Assembly (NCBI GenBank): GCA_947305555.1
Contig: CAMZDW010000002.1
Location: forward strand, 23,858 to 87,857
Direction of reading: 5' to 3'
DNA length: 64,000 nucleotides
From: an uncultured Elusimicrobium sp.
Lineage (GTDB): Bacteria; Elusimicrobiota; Elusimicrobia; Elusimicrobiales; Elusimicrobiaceae
The notes under the pieces are model-generated. The model made no database searches. It saw only the letters and a list, made by a program, of their open reading frames with translations, and was not told the origin of the DNA. Numbering within the stretch: position 1 is the stretch's first letter; every line of letters begins with the position of its first letter. Below are positions 19,220 to 29,307 of this stretch, in pieces. The position numbers and the translations under genes are program-made.

Positions 19220-20290
19220 TTAATGCTCCAAAACTAATTCCTTTTTTTGTGTATAAGAAGCTAGCGCTTGCTCGATAAGACCGTTGAGGATTTCTCCGTA
19301 ATCTTCGCCACAAGCCTTGAACAATTGAGGATACAAACTCGTTTCACTCATACCGGGAAGTGTATTGATTTCAGAGAAATAATAGTTCCCGTTTGCATCC
19401 ATTAAAAAATCAGCACGAGCCAACCCACTTCCGCGTAAAGCGCGAAAAACAATTTCGCTATCTTGACGCATTTGCGTAGCCGTTTGAGGTGGAATATCTG
19501 CCGGAACTTTGGTTTCACAACCACCCGTAACCAAGTATTTAGCGTTATAATCAAAAAATTCCCCCACCATCGTACGCAGTTCTCCACACGCCGACGACTT
19601 TACATCAGCCCCCGTTCCATATAGGGCACAAAAAATTTCACGCGCGTGGTCAATCCCTTTTTCAATCATAACGATGGTATCGTACTGTAACGCAAAAGAA
19701 ATTGCATCATGCAACTCTTCTATTTTTTTCACCTTGCGCACACCTACCGAAGAGCCCAACCGGGCCGGTTTCACAAACACCGGTAACCCTTGCAAGCAAA
19801 CCCAATCTTCTAACATTTTTTTATCATAAGGCTCCCCACGATATACCACTTGATGAGCGAGCACAGGCACTCCGGCATTCTTAGCAACGAGTTTTGTAAT
19901 TTCCTTATCCATCCCCATTGCGGAAGCCAATACTTGGCACCCTACGTAAGGGACATCTAATGTTTCTAAAAATCCTTGCATAGTTCCATCTTCGCAGTTC
20001 GTTCCATGCAAAACCGGGAAAAATACGTCCACCTTGATGTGCCACGAATCATCTAAAGATTGCAAAGTTCTTCCCTCTCGTAAAACGGGTGTGATAGGGA
20101 GGTCTTGCTCTGTTTTGGGCCCACACTTTTCCTGTAAAAACCATCTGCCCTTTTTATCAATAAAAACAGGATAAACATGGTATTTGTCTGTCTGGGCAGA
20201 CAAAAGGCGACAGACTTCCTGAGCACTATGCACAGAGACTTCATGCTCAGTGGACTTTCCTCCATACAAAATAACTAAATTTAAAGGCAT
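19220..20290 (-). CDS. ddl: D-alanine--D-alanine ligase
   Basis: LYGGKSTEHEVSVHSA, FPVLHGTNCEDGTMQGFLE, EINTLPGMSETSLYP. Confidence 0.95.
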   Translation of the reverse strand: MPLNLVILYGGKSTEHEVSVHSAQEVCRLLSAQTDKYHVYPVFIDKKGRWFLQEKCGPKTEQDLPITPVLREGRTLQSLDDSWHIKVDVFFPVLHGTNCEDGTMQGFLETLDVPYVGCQVLASAMGMDKEITKLVAKNAGVPVLAHQVVYRGEPYDKKMLEDWVCLQGLPVFVKPARLGSSVGVRKVKKIEELHDAISFALQYDTIVMIEKGIDHAREIFCALYGTGADVKSSACGELRTMVGEFFDYNAKYLVTGGCETKVPADIPPQTATQMRQDSEIVFRALRGSGLARADFLMDANGNYYFSEINTLPGMSETSLYPQLFKACGEDYGEILNGLIEQALASYTQKKELVLEH

Positions 20291-20303
20291 ATATATTCTC
20301 TTT

Positions 20304-20328
20304 AAAAAGGCCTGATTGTAATCAGGCC
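20304..20328 (-). terminator. intrinsic terminator between the coiled-coil gene and ddl
   Basis: GGCCTGAT-TACA-ATCAGGCC followed by TTTTT on the minus strand. Confidence 0.8.
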
Positions 20329-20336
20329 GTGGTAAA

Positions 20337-22235
20337 TTATTTATCTTCTCGAAAAAGTGACCATTTCATTCGGCCGATAAAGCTATCTGTCTTTTCCAAG
20401 AAATCTTCCCCTTCATCCACTTGAGGAGGCTGAGGAATCGGTTTGGCTACTTTAATTTCAGGCAAATCCGCTGAAGTCGTCACCGGGACCTTAGCGTGCG
20501 TTCTTACTGTAACAGGTCCATCAAACAAAGGAGCTCCCGGAGGAATAGTTTTTTCTTGGTTTTCGCTAGAAGAAGTCGGACGGGCCGCGGTCTCCCCTGT
20601 GGGAGCGGCAGTTTCTTTCGCAAGAGTTTGCGAAACTGGCTTAGAAACGTTTGACTCCTGTTGTTCTGACTTTTTACCCTGCACCAAGCGAACCGCCAAC
20701 AAAGCAGCACTTTGGTTACGCAGTTCCTGATTCTCTTGGTGTAAGGCTTGTTTTTCATCCATCAAAAAATCTGCTTTTTCATGCCAGTCTTTTGCCTGAC
20801 GAGCCAGGGTTTCTTTTTCATCACTTAACTGCAAAGCAGCTGCCCGGGCCGCTTCTTTTTCTTGGGCTAATGCAGCATTGGCTTCTGTCAGCTGAACTAC
20901 CTTTTCCTCTACAGATCTTTTGGCGTGAGATAGAGCTTCCGTGCGCGTCATTAATACTTCGCGGTCCTGTTCGGCCGAACGAGCACGCATTTCATAAGAA
21001 ACTTTTTCCTCTTCCCAGCGGCTTTTTTCTTCCGCAAGATGTTCATTTTGCTGGCTAAGCACCTCTATGCGTTGTTTAAGCTGAGCAATGACCGTATCGT
21101 TTTGATTAATCTTGCCCATCAATTCTTTAAAATTCTTTTCAAGCAATTCTTTTTCGCCGCGGACTGTTTCCAAAGCTTTTTGAGCAACTTGTAACTCTTC
21201 TGTTAATTTTTCGCGTTGCGATTCTAATGCACGTAAACGTTGCGCAAACACATCCAATTGTTGCTTGGAGGTTTGACTGTGATCGCGCTGGATGGAAGCA
21301 ATCTGCGCCTTCAGCAGAGCCACTTCTTTTTCTTTCTCTGTTAATTTAGCCAAGACCTGTTCTTTTTCCTGGGCGGCACGTTGCAACTTAACATTTTGGA
21401 CGCGTAATGCTTCTATTTCTTCCACTTGCTTCATACAAGTGGCTGAAATTTCTTGCAATTGTGTTTCCAAACTGTTTACTTTTTGTTCATATTCCTGACG
21501 TACGGAAATGATACGTCCCTCAAAATCAAACGATTTAAATTTTTCTTCAGCTTCCGTCAGTTGTTCACGCAACAGTAAAATTTCTTTAGCTTGCTCGGCT
21601 GATTTTTTAAGTGCGGCCATTTTTTCATGCTGTACTTTTTTAATTTCACGATCCAAAGCACTGTTAACCGCCTTTAATTGTGAGGCTTTTTGATGTAGGC
21701 TGGCAATAATTCTTTCCCGTTCTTCCTGCGCCTGACGACGGCGTTGTTCCAAAAACGCACGATAAGTCTCGGGTTCATACTGATACATATCTGCCGGAGC
21801 AGTCGTTAGCGGACGCGGTGCCGTATCAAAACCGCGCTGTACATCTGCGGACGGAAACGGCGGAATATAGGTTTGTTGTTGTGCTCGGGTTAAATTTTCA
21901 ACGCTGGCTCTTAAATTAGCAATCGTATGCGACAAATGCTCTACAAAAGCGTCCCGATCTTTTTGGCTGGAGATAGCTTGGCGTTGCTGAGCAAGTTCAG
22001 CTAAAATGAGTTGGTTTTGCCCGGTCGTAGCATCAAAGCGGGCTTCCAATTCTTCAATTTTTTGTTCTAATTTCTCAAAGGTTTTTTCGTATTGTGAAGC
22101 GGCCGGCGAAAACTTCTTTTCCGTCGAAAGAACATCTTCCTCCAATTCAGTATGAGGGGAAGTTTCTTTAAACTTTTCCAAAAATTGCGTTATTTCGCTT
22201 CGTCCATCTAATGGATTATTTTCTAAAGGCATCAA
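20337..22235 (-). CDS. long coiled-coil protein of unknown function
   Basis: Continuous heptad-like Glu/Lys/Gln/Leu-rich sequence, SD GGCGGAG. Confidence 0.65.
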   Translation of the reverse strand: MMPLENNPLDGRSEITQFLEKFKETSPHTELEEDVLSTEKKFSPAASQYEKTFEKLEQKIEELEARFDATTGQNQLILAELAQQRQAISSQKDRDAFVEHLSHTIANLRASVENLTRAQQQTYIPPFPSADVQRGFDTAPRPLTTAPADMYQYEPETYRAFLEQRRRQAQEERERIIASLHQKASQLKAVNSALDREIKKVQHEKMAALKKSAEQAKEILLLREQLTEAEEKFKSFDFEGRIISVRQEYEQKVNSLETQLQEISATCMKQVEEIEALRVQNVKLQRAAQEKEQVLAKLTEKEKEVALLKAQIASIQRDHSQTSKQQLDVFAQRLRALESQREKLTEELQVAQKALETVRGEKELLEKNFKELMGKINQNDTVIAQLKQRIEVLSQQNEHLAEEKSRWEEEKVSYEMRARSAEQDREVLMTRTEALSHAKRSVEEKVVQLTEANAALAQEKEAARAAALQLSDEKETLARQAKDWHEKADFLMDEKQALHQENQELRNQSAALLAVRLVQGKKSEQQESNVSKPVSQTLAKETAAPTGETAARPTSSSENQEKTIPPGAPLFDGPVTVRTHAKVPVTTSADLPEIKVAKPIPQPPQVDEGEDFLEKTDSFIGRMKWSLFREDK

Positions 22236-22298
22236 AATCTCCGCCGTAATTACTTACATTAAATTTAACCACAAACATCGGCACACTGTCAACTAATT

Positions 22299-23558
22299 TT
22301 AAGACGGACGGCAAGAGGATGCTTCCGTTTGGGGTATTAATGTGGGGCGAACCGCCCCTATCAAGTAAAATGAACCTGTACAAAGCACATAGGGTGCTAA
22401 GGAAGTTGCACGACGAACAGCTGCCTTTATATCCGGTTCCCAACACATTCCATCCTTTAAAAAAGGCTGTATTGTTTTTCCATCTACAGCTCGTTCGGAA
22501 TGCGGCCTTGTGATAATAATATTTTTAAAATGGGTAGCCAACCGCTTAAGCATCGTGTAAAAATCTTTGTCTTTATTAAATCCGCACACGAGTACTGTCT
22601 GTTTGACAAACGGTGTTTGTTGCCAAAAATCCATCAACGCGTTTATCGCTTGCGGATTATGTGCACCATCAAGAATGAAGGTATTTTTCCCTGTTTTAAT
22701 AATTTCAAAACGACCAGGAATTTGCACCGTTTCGAACGCTTTCAATATAGCCGTTTCCTCTACACCTAAAAATCGCGCGACTTGCCACACTAAACACGCA
22801 TTAATCGGTTGGCATTTTCCCAGTAAATGCAATGGATAAATTTTCTCTTCTTTTTCGAGAAGCCAATTTCCGCGTGTCCAATCAATTTGTTTTCCTAAAA
22901 AAGGGTTGCCTTCCTCTACAAAATAAGCCGGGCTTTTTTGAGCAGTTGCGGTGTGCTCAATGATCGTACGAGCTACCGCATTAACCGGGCCGCACCAGAC
23001 GGGCACGCCGGGTTTAATAATGCCTGCTTTTTCCGCAGCAATTTTTTCAATTGTATTTCCTAATAATTGTGTATGGTCCAACCCAACAGATGTAATGATA
23101 CACCCACGCGGCTCACAAACGTTCGTCGGATCTTTTCGGCCGCCAAGGCCTGTTTCCAACACGACATAATCACATTTTTTTTCAGCAAAATAAACAAAGC
23201 AAGTGGCCGTTAAAATTTCAAAGAAATTTAATTTTTCTTGCTCTTGGGCAAACACCTTTTGTACGCAGCGTACAAAATCTTGCGGCGAAATCGTTTCATC
23301 ATCAACCGAAATGCGCTCGGTAGGATTTACTAGATGCGGCGACACAAAAAGCCCGGTCTTCTTCCCTGCGCACGTTAATGCGTGGGCTAGTAACATGCAA
23401 ACAGATCCTTTTCCGTTCGTGCCCGCCACGTGAACAATTTGAAATGAATTTTGCGGATTATGCAGACGGGAAAGCAACTGCGAAAAAGCACAAAGCCCCG
23501 CTCCAAAACCGGGGCCTTGCCGTTTAGAAATTTGAAGAAACACCTCGTTAAAATTCAT
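22299..23558 (-). CDS. folC: folylpolyglutamate synthase / dihydrofolate synthase
   Basis: VAGTNGKGSVCMLLAHAL, FVSPHLVNPTERI, ILDGAHNPQAI; start at MNFNEVF. Confidence 0.9.
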   Translation of the reverse strand: MNFNEVFLQISKRQGPGFGAGLCAFSQLLSRLHNPQNSFQIVHVAGTNGKGSVCMLLAHALTCAGKKTGLFVSPHLVNPTERISVDDETISPQDFVRCVQKVFAQEQEKLNFFEILTATCFVYFAEKKCDYVVLETGLGGRKDPTNVCEPRGCIITSVGLDHTQLLGNTIEKIAAEKAGIIKPGVPVWCGPVNAVARTIIEHTATAQKSPAYFVEEGNPFLGKQIDWTRGNWLLEKEEKIYPLHLLGKCQPINACLVWQVARFLGVEETAILKAFETVQIPGRFEIIKTGKNTFILDGAHNPQAINALMDFWQQTPFVKQTVLVCGFNKDKDFYTMLKRLATHFKNIIITRPHSERAVDGKTIQPFLKDGMCWEPDIKAAVRRATSLAPYVLCTGSFYLIGAVRPTLIPQTEASSCRPS

Positions 23559-24834
23559 TTTTATCAGGATTAAAGCGGACAATATCCGCACCAAGCGCGG
23601 TCAATTTTTGTTCTAAATTTTCATATCCGCGATCGATGTGATACACGCGTTCCACTTCCGTTTCTCCCTCAGCACAAAGGCCCGCCATCACAAGCGCAAA
23701 CCCACCGCGCAAATCAGAAGACTGAACGTGTGCTGCAGACAATTTTTTAACACCGGTTACACGCGCGACGCTTTTTTCTGTAGCAATATCAGCCCCCATA
23801 CGGACTAATTCTGGAGCATGCATAAAACGGTTTTCAAAAATATCTTCATCGATTTCTGCCGTTCCCTCGCACAGCGTCATTAGCGTCATCCAAGGGGCTT
23901 GCAAATCCGTTGCAAAACCCGGATAGGGGGCCGTGCGCACACGGAGTGCTTTAATTGGGCCTTCATATGGGTGAACGTGCACACTGTCTTCGGTAACAGT
24001 TAGGGTAAAGCCAGCCTCTTGTAAATCTTCCAACAAAATAGAATTATGTTCCGGTACGCAATTTTTAACTGTTACATCTCCACGCGTTACAGCTGCTGCT
24101 AAAATAAATGAACCCGTTTCGATGCGGTCCGCCACTACAGTATGTTCTGCCCCATGCAATACTTGCTGACCACGGATAACAAGCCGGCCCTTATCGTCTG
24201 AGTGAATAGCCGCGCCCATTTTATTTAAAAAAGCGATCACATCATCTATTTCCGGCTCTTTAGCCACATTTTCTAAAACAGTTTCCCCTTTGATTAAGCA
24301 CGCACACATCAGCAAGTTCTGCGTTGCTCCTACACTGGGAAAACGGAGTACAATCTTGGCTGGTTTCAATTTTTTGGCTTCAATAATGACGTTACCGGCT
24401 TTTGTTTTGCACGTAGCTCCCAGCCGCTCAAAACCTTTCAAATGAATATCCACCGGTCGTACTCCGATTGCACAACCGCCGGGAAGCGGAATTTCCGCTT
24501 TTTTAAAGCGCGTTAAGAGCGGCCCTGCCACCCAAAAACTTGCGCGCATTTGTTTAACCAGTTCGTAAGGCAAATTATTTTTCAAAGGACCATTTGCCGT
24601 AATGGTAACGGTATTATTTTTATATTCTATTTTCTTTCCCAAATACTCTAAAATTTTAAGTGTGGTACGCACGTCGCGCAAATTGGGGACCCGGTGCAAA
24701 ACACAAGGTTCATCCGTTAATAGTGTTGCAACTAAAATAGGAAGTGCCGCATTTTTACTGCCACTGATTTCCACCGAACCTTGCAATTTTTTTCCACCAT
24801 GAATTTTAAATCGATCCATAAATGAGTCTCCCAA
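23548..24834 (-). CDS. murA: UDP-N-acetylglucosamine 1-carboxyvinyltransferase
   Basis: GSVEISGSKNAALPIL, PLPGGCAIGVRPVDIHLKGFE, DLQAPWM; start could be the internal Met (24819). Confidence 0.94.
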   Translation of the reverse strand: MGDSFMDRFKIHGGKKLQGSVEISGSKNAALPILVATLLTDEPCVLHRVPNLRDVRTTLKILEYLGKKIEYKNNTVTITANGPLKNNLPYELVKQMRASFWVAGPLLTRFKKAEIPLPGGCAIGVRPVDIHLKGFERLGATCKTKAGNVIIEAKKLKPAKIVLRFPSVGATQNLLMCACLIKGETVLENVAKEPEIDDVIAFLNKMGAAIHSDDKGRLVIRGQQVLHGAEHTVVADRIETGSFILAAAVTRGDVTVKNCVPEHNSILLEDLQEAGFTLTVTEDSVHVHPYEGPIKALRVRTAPYPGFATDLQAPWMTLMTLCEGTAEIDEDIFENRFMHAPELVRMGADIATEKSVARVTGVKKLSAAHVQSSDLRGGFALVMAGLCAEGETEVERVYHIDRGYENLEQKLTALGADIVRFNPDKNEF

Positions 24835-24838
24835 GAAC

Positions 24839-25687
24839 TTAATTTTTTTGTGCTAGAACAAAACGCTCTATTCCCACTATATCTTTTTTGACGGTTGCAT
24901 GCCACCCGATTTCAGCCAGTCCACGAGCTACTGCCGTTGCTTGGCCTTTGCAAAGTTCTAGCGCCAAGACTCCCCCCGGGTTAAGATAACTGTCCGCCGC
25001 GTTGCAAATTTCGCGCACAATATCTAAACCATCCGCACCGCCATCTAGCGCTAAGCGCGGCTCATGCAATACTTCGCGCGTGAGAGTACCGACTATGTTA
25101 CTAGGAATATACGGCGGATTAGAGATGATTAAATCAAATGTACCTTGGACGTTTTCCCACACGTTACTTTGAAGTAGATGTACTTGTTCCTGACGGCGGA
25201 ATTTTTTTACATTCTCTTGTGCAACTGCCAATGCTTTTGGCGAAATATCCACCGCTAAAATTTGCGCCTTTGGAAATTTAGCCGCCAGTGCCAGTGCAAT
25301 ACATCCGCTCCCGGTGCACATATCCAAAAAAGTAAGTGGAGCCCGGCGGTCAAAAAGCGTCCCCACAAATTCCACCAATTCTTCCGTTTCCGGCCGCGGT
25401 GTTAATACGTCTGGCGAAACAAGAATATCCATTCCGCAGAACGGTTGATATCCTACAATATGCGACAAGGGTTCCCCGGCCGCTTTGCGCTGAATATACC
25501 GCTGGAATTGTGTATTTTCTTGAGCAGATAATTCATATTCCGGATGTGCGAGCACCCACGTGCGCGAAACATTCAGCACACATGCCAAAAGCCACTGTGC
25601 ATTGGCCTCAGGTTCATCACTTTCGGCTGTTTCTAGTTGGGAAATAGCCCCGGGTAAAAGCGTATGGATGGACAAAGCAGCCGTCAT
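24839..25687 (-). CDS. prmC: peptide chain release factor N5-glutamine methyltransferase
   Basis: [30 protein letters not shown]. Confidence 0.93.
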   Translation of the reverse strand: MTAALSIHTLLPGAISQLETAESDEPEANAQWLLACVLNVSRTWVLAHPEYELSAQENTQFQRYIQRKAAGEPLSHIVGYQPFCGMDILVSPDVLTPRPETEELVEFVGTLFDRRAPLTFLDMCTGSGCIALALAAKFPKAQILAVDISPKALAVAQENVKKFRRQEQVHLLQSNVWENVQGTFDLIISNPPYIPSNIVGTLTREVLHEPRLALDGGADGLDIVREICNAADSYLNPGGVLALELCKGQATAVARGLAEIGWHATVKKDIVGIERFVLAQKN

Positions 25688-26742
25688 AATTGCAGATTTT
25701 TGAGTTTTTGCTCTACGCGAAACGCGCGCAAATCTTCTAAAATCGGCTCAATGTTTCCTTCCATAATTTCCATAATGTTATGGTAGGAAATATCGGTACG
25801 GTGGTCGGTCACGCGGCTTTGTGGGAAGTTATACGTGCGGATTTTTTCCGAGCGGTCCCCCGTGCCTACTTGCGATTTACGCTCGTCATAAATTTCTTTA
25901 TTGCGTTTCTCTTCTTCAATTTGATAAAGTTTGGCGCGCAACATAGCCATGGCTTTTTCGCGGTTTGCCCCCTGGTGGCGTTCTTCCCGGCAGGAAACTA
26001 CAATGCCGGTAGGCTTGTGTAAAATACGCACAGCCGTTTCTACTTTGTTAACGTTTTGACCGCCCGCACCGCCGGAACGACATGTTTCCATTTCTAAATC
26101 TTCCGGACGAATTTCAATATCAATATCCTCCGCTTCCGGCATAATAGCTACAGTAACGGTAGAGGTGTGCACGCGCCCGGAAGTTTCCGTATCCGGCACG
26201 CGTTGTACGCGATGTGTTCCGGCTTCGGTACGCAACCAAGAATAAGCCCCGTCTCCTTTAATAAACATACTGACGTATTTACAGCCTTTTAAACCGGTCG
26301 GCGTAAATTCCAAAATTTCGGTGCTCCAGCCTTTCGTTTGGGCAAAGTGCTGATACACGCGTAACAGTTCTGCCGCGAACAAAGCCGATTCATCCCCCCC
26401 GGCACCGGGACGAATTTCCAAATAAATATTTTTGGAATCATTAGGATCCGGCGGAATGACCAAAATGCGCAGTTCCTTTTGAAGCACCGGCAATTTAGCT
26501 TCCAGTTCCGCCAGTTCTTCAGCCGCCATTTTGACCAGTTCTTTATCTTCCCCGGCTTCAATCATGGCGCGATCATCCGCAATAGCTTTTTCAACCGAGT
26601 TTAATTCTTGTTCTTTTTCAATAATCGGTTTTAAAAATGCATGGCGTTTGGCCTTATTAGCCAATTCTTTACCGGATAAATTGCCGGAAGATAATTCCCC
26701 TTCCAGCTGCTTAAATTCTGCTACGTATTTAGAAGTATCCAT
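25684..26742 (-). CDS. prfA: peptide chain release factor 1
   Basis: [18 protein letters not shown] (GGQ motif), [21 protein letters not shown]. Confidence 0.95.
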   Translation of the reverse strand: MDTSKYVAEFKQLEGELSSGNLSGKELANKAKRHAFLKPIIEKEQELNSVEKAIADDRAMIEAGEDKELVKMAAEELAELEAKLPVLQKELRILVIPPDPNDSKNIYLEIRPGAGGDESALFAAELLRVYQHFAQTKGWSTEILEFTPTGLKGCKYVSMFIKGDGAYSWLRTEAGTHRVQRVPDTETSGRVHTSTVTVAIMPEAEDIDIEIRPEDLEMETCRSGGAGGQNVNKVETAVRILHKPTGIVVSCREERHQGANREKAMAMLRAKLYQIEEEKRNKEIYDERKSQVGTGDRSEKIRTYNFPQSRVTDHRTDISYHNIMEIMEGNIEPILEDLRAFRVEQKLKNLQL

Positions 26743-26767
26743 ATGTTCATCCCTTCCGTTTACAAAG

Positions 26768-26804
26768 AAAAAGAGCAGACACCTTACGGTTGTCTGCTCT
26801 TTTT
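26768..26804. terminator. intrinsic terminator (symmetric)
   Basis: AAAGAGCAGACA...TGTCTGCTCTTT with A/T runs on both sides. Confidence 0.8.
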
Positions 26805-26815
26805 AAAATGCGTTG

Positions 26816-27178
26816 CTATTTAGCTTCGGCTTTTGCTTCTGTTTTAGCGGCTTTAGGAGCTGCTTTTTTGGCGGCTTTTTTAGCCGGAGCAGCCGCTTTC
26901 TTGGCAACTGCCGGTTTGCGCGCTAGTTTTGCTTTAGCCTTTACTTCCGTTTTCGGTTTGCGGACCAAAGTTTTACCCTCGGTTTTCGCATAGCGTTTAT
27001 TAAATTTATCTACCATACCTTCGGTATCCAACAATTTTTGTTTGCCGGTAAAGAACGGATGGCAAGCGGAGCAAATGTCCAATTTCAAATTTTTAACTGT
27101 GGAACGGGTCATAAATTTGTTACCGCAAGCGCAGGTAACTTCCACAAATTCATAAGTAGGATGTATTTTTTCTTTCAT
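26816..27178 (-). CDS. rpmE: 50S ribosomal protein L31 with Ala/Lys-rich C-terminal extension
   Basis: [22 protein letters not shown]...[29 protein letters not shown] then KA-rich tail. Confidence 0.93.
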   Translation of the reverse strand: MKEKIHPTYEFVEVTCACGNKFMTRSTVKNLKLDICSACHPFFTGKQKLLDTEGMVDKFNKRYAKTEGKTLVRKPKTEVKAKAKLARKPAVAKKAAAPAKKAAKKAAPKAAKTEAKAEAK

Positions 27179-27263
27179 TTTCTTCTTCCTTTCTAAAATC
27201 TATATATATATTATTGTACCATATCTAACAATTTTTTGAAACAATTTTTCAATTCACGCCGTA

Positions 27264-28706
27264 CTAAAACGCGCCGGTCTCCATTTGTTTGAAGAAATCT
27301 TTGTTCGATTTCGTAGTCGATAACCGTTCCAGCAGCATGGTCATCGCATCCACCGGGCCTAACGGCGCAAGCACTTTGCGCAAAATCCACACTTTGTTCA
27401 GTTCGTCTTCGGTAAGCAGTAAATTTTCCTTGCGCGTGGAACTGCGGTTAATATCCACCGCCGGGAAAATACGACGCTCTGACAATTTGCGGTCCAAACA
27501 CAACTCGCTATTACCGGTTCCTTTGAATTCTTCAAAGATAACTTCATCCATGCGGCTGCCGGTTTCAATCATAGCCGTTGCAATAATGGTCAGAGATCCC
27601 CCCTCTTCAATATTACGCGCGGCCCCCAAAAAGCGTTTAGGCTTTTGCAGTGAGGTTGCTTCCACACCGCCAGACAATACACGGCCGGAGGAAGGCGCCA
27701 CTGTGTTATAGGCGCGCGCTAGACGAGTAATGGAATCTAATAAAATGACCACGTCCTTGCCCATTTCGGCTTGACGTTTAGCTTTTTCAATGACCATCTC
27801 TGCCACTTGTACATGACGATCGGCCGGTTCGTCAAACGTAGAGGCAATCACTTCACCTTTAACGCTACGACTCATTTCGGTTACCTCTTCCGGACGTTCA
27901 TCAATTAAAAGAACCATTAGCACCGTATCTTTATAATTTTCCGCCAGTGAGTGCGCAATCGCTTGCAAAATCATCGTTTTACCGCTTTTGGGCGGAGCCA
28001 CAATGAGCGCGCGCTGCCCTTTGCCAATAGGAGCAATCAAATCAATCACCCGTTGGGTCAGTGCGTTTTTATCAATTTCCAATGTAAATCGTTCGTTAGG
28101 ATGAAGCGGAGTCAAGTTTTCAAACAACGGGCGGTTATACACTTTATCAGAGTCTAATCCATTTACTTTTTGCACCTGGAGCATGGCAAAATAACGTTCG
28201 TTATCTTTGGGAGGGCGGATCAGTCCTTCTATCGTATCGCCTTTACGCAAGCCAAAGCGTTTAATTTGGGAAGGCGATACATAAATATCTTCTCCCCCGG
28301 CCAAATAGTTATTTTCTTCCGAACGCAAGAAACCAAATCCATCGGGCAAAATTTCCAGCACACCACCACCATAAACTGAACCGTTTTGCTTGGCTTGCAC
28401 AGCCACAATACGCCCAATGAGCTCTTGTTTGCGTAAGCTGGCAATGTCTTCCATATTATAATTAATGGCTAATTTGGTCAGCTCGGCCATGCTCAATTTA
28501 TTTAACGCACGCGCATCCATTGGTTTGGCACCGTTTGGTTGGCGCGGAGGTTGCGCTTGATGGTTCGGGCGATTGCCCGGGCGATTATTATTCCGTTTAT
28601 CAAACGTACGCGGACGTTCCGATTTGACAACCGGTTCCTCTGTTTTGACAGACTTTGTTTCTTTGGCAGGTTGTTCTTGTTTTTCCTGCGGTTTGTTTTC
28701 TTCCAT
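27264..28706 (-). CDS. rho: transcription termination factor Rho with low-complexity N-terminal extension
   Basis: [41 protein letters not shown]; Asn/Pro/Lys-rich N-terminus. Confidence 0.96.
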   Translation of the reverse strand: MEENKPQEKQEQPAKETKSVKTEEPVVKSERPRTFDKRNNNRPGNRPNHQAQPPRQPNGAKPMDARALNKLSMAELTKLAINYNMEDIASLRKQELIGRIVAVQAKQNGSVYGGGVLEILPDGFGFLRSEENNYLAGGEDIYVSPSQIKRFGLRKGDTIEGLIRPPKDNERYFAMLQVQKVNGLDSDKVYNRPLFENLTPLHPNERFTLEIDKNALTQRVIDLIAPIGKGQRALIVAPPKSGKTMILQAIAHSLAENYKDTVLMVLLIDERPEEVTEMSRSVKGEVIASTFDEPADRHVQVAEMVIEKAKRQAEMGKDVVILLDSITRLARAYNTVAPSSGRVLSGGVEATSLQKPKRFLGAARNIEEGGSLTIIATAMIETGSRMDEVIFEEFKGTGNSELCLDRKLSERRIFPAVDINRSSTRKENLLLTEDELNKVWILRKVLAPLGPVDAMTMLLERLSTTKSNKDFFKQMETGAF

Positions 28707-28716
28707 GGTGACTCCT

Positions 28717-29307
28717 TTAAAAATGATAAATCTGTTTCAGTGCCTTGTACAGCCGGGTTATTTTTCTTTCTAATTGCGTTACAGTGGTATCATTCCCTAC
28801 ACAAATATCTGCCCGGCGAATTTTTTCCGCTTCCGGCAACTGGGCTTTGATACGGCGCAAATATTCCGCTTTTTTCACACCACGCGTAGCCAAACGGGCG
28901 ATTTGAGATTTTGTTCCCCCGGTAATCAACACGGTTACATCAACCCGGTCTTCCCATCCGGCTTCAAAAAGCAAAGGCAGCTCTAACACCCAACAACGTT
29001 TTTTTGAACGGCGGATTTGAGAGGTCATTTCCTGCCATACCAGCGGATGTAAAAAGGCTTCTAACTTCTTACGAGCTGTAGAATCTTTGAATACCCGCTC
29101 CGCAATGACAGCGGCTTGCACAGAACCAAACCACGCACGCACTTGCTTTTGTACTGCTTTTTTTTGGTATAGCTGCCCGACGATCTCATCAGCGGATAAA
29201 ACAGCCGCTCCCAACTTTTTAAAACAGTTTAATGCCGTGCTTTTACCGCTGGCCATGCTGCCGGTAAGACCAATCAAAATTTTGCTGGAAGACAACGTCC
29301 CGGTCAT
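28717..29307 (-). CDS. coaE: dephospho-CoA kinase
   Basis: [35 protein letters not shown] overlap with polA stop. Confidence 0.9.
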   Translation of the reverse strand: MTGTLSSSKILIGLTGSMASGKSTALNCFKKLGAAVLSADEIVGQLYQKKAVQKQVRAWFGSVQAAVIAERVFKDSTARKKLEAFLHPLVWQEMTSQIRRSKKRCWVLELPLLFEAGWEDRVDVTVLITGGTKSQIARLATRGVKKAEYLRRIKAQLPEAEKIRRADICVGNDTTVTQLERKITRLYKALKQIYHF

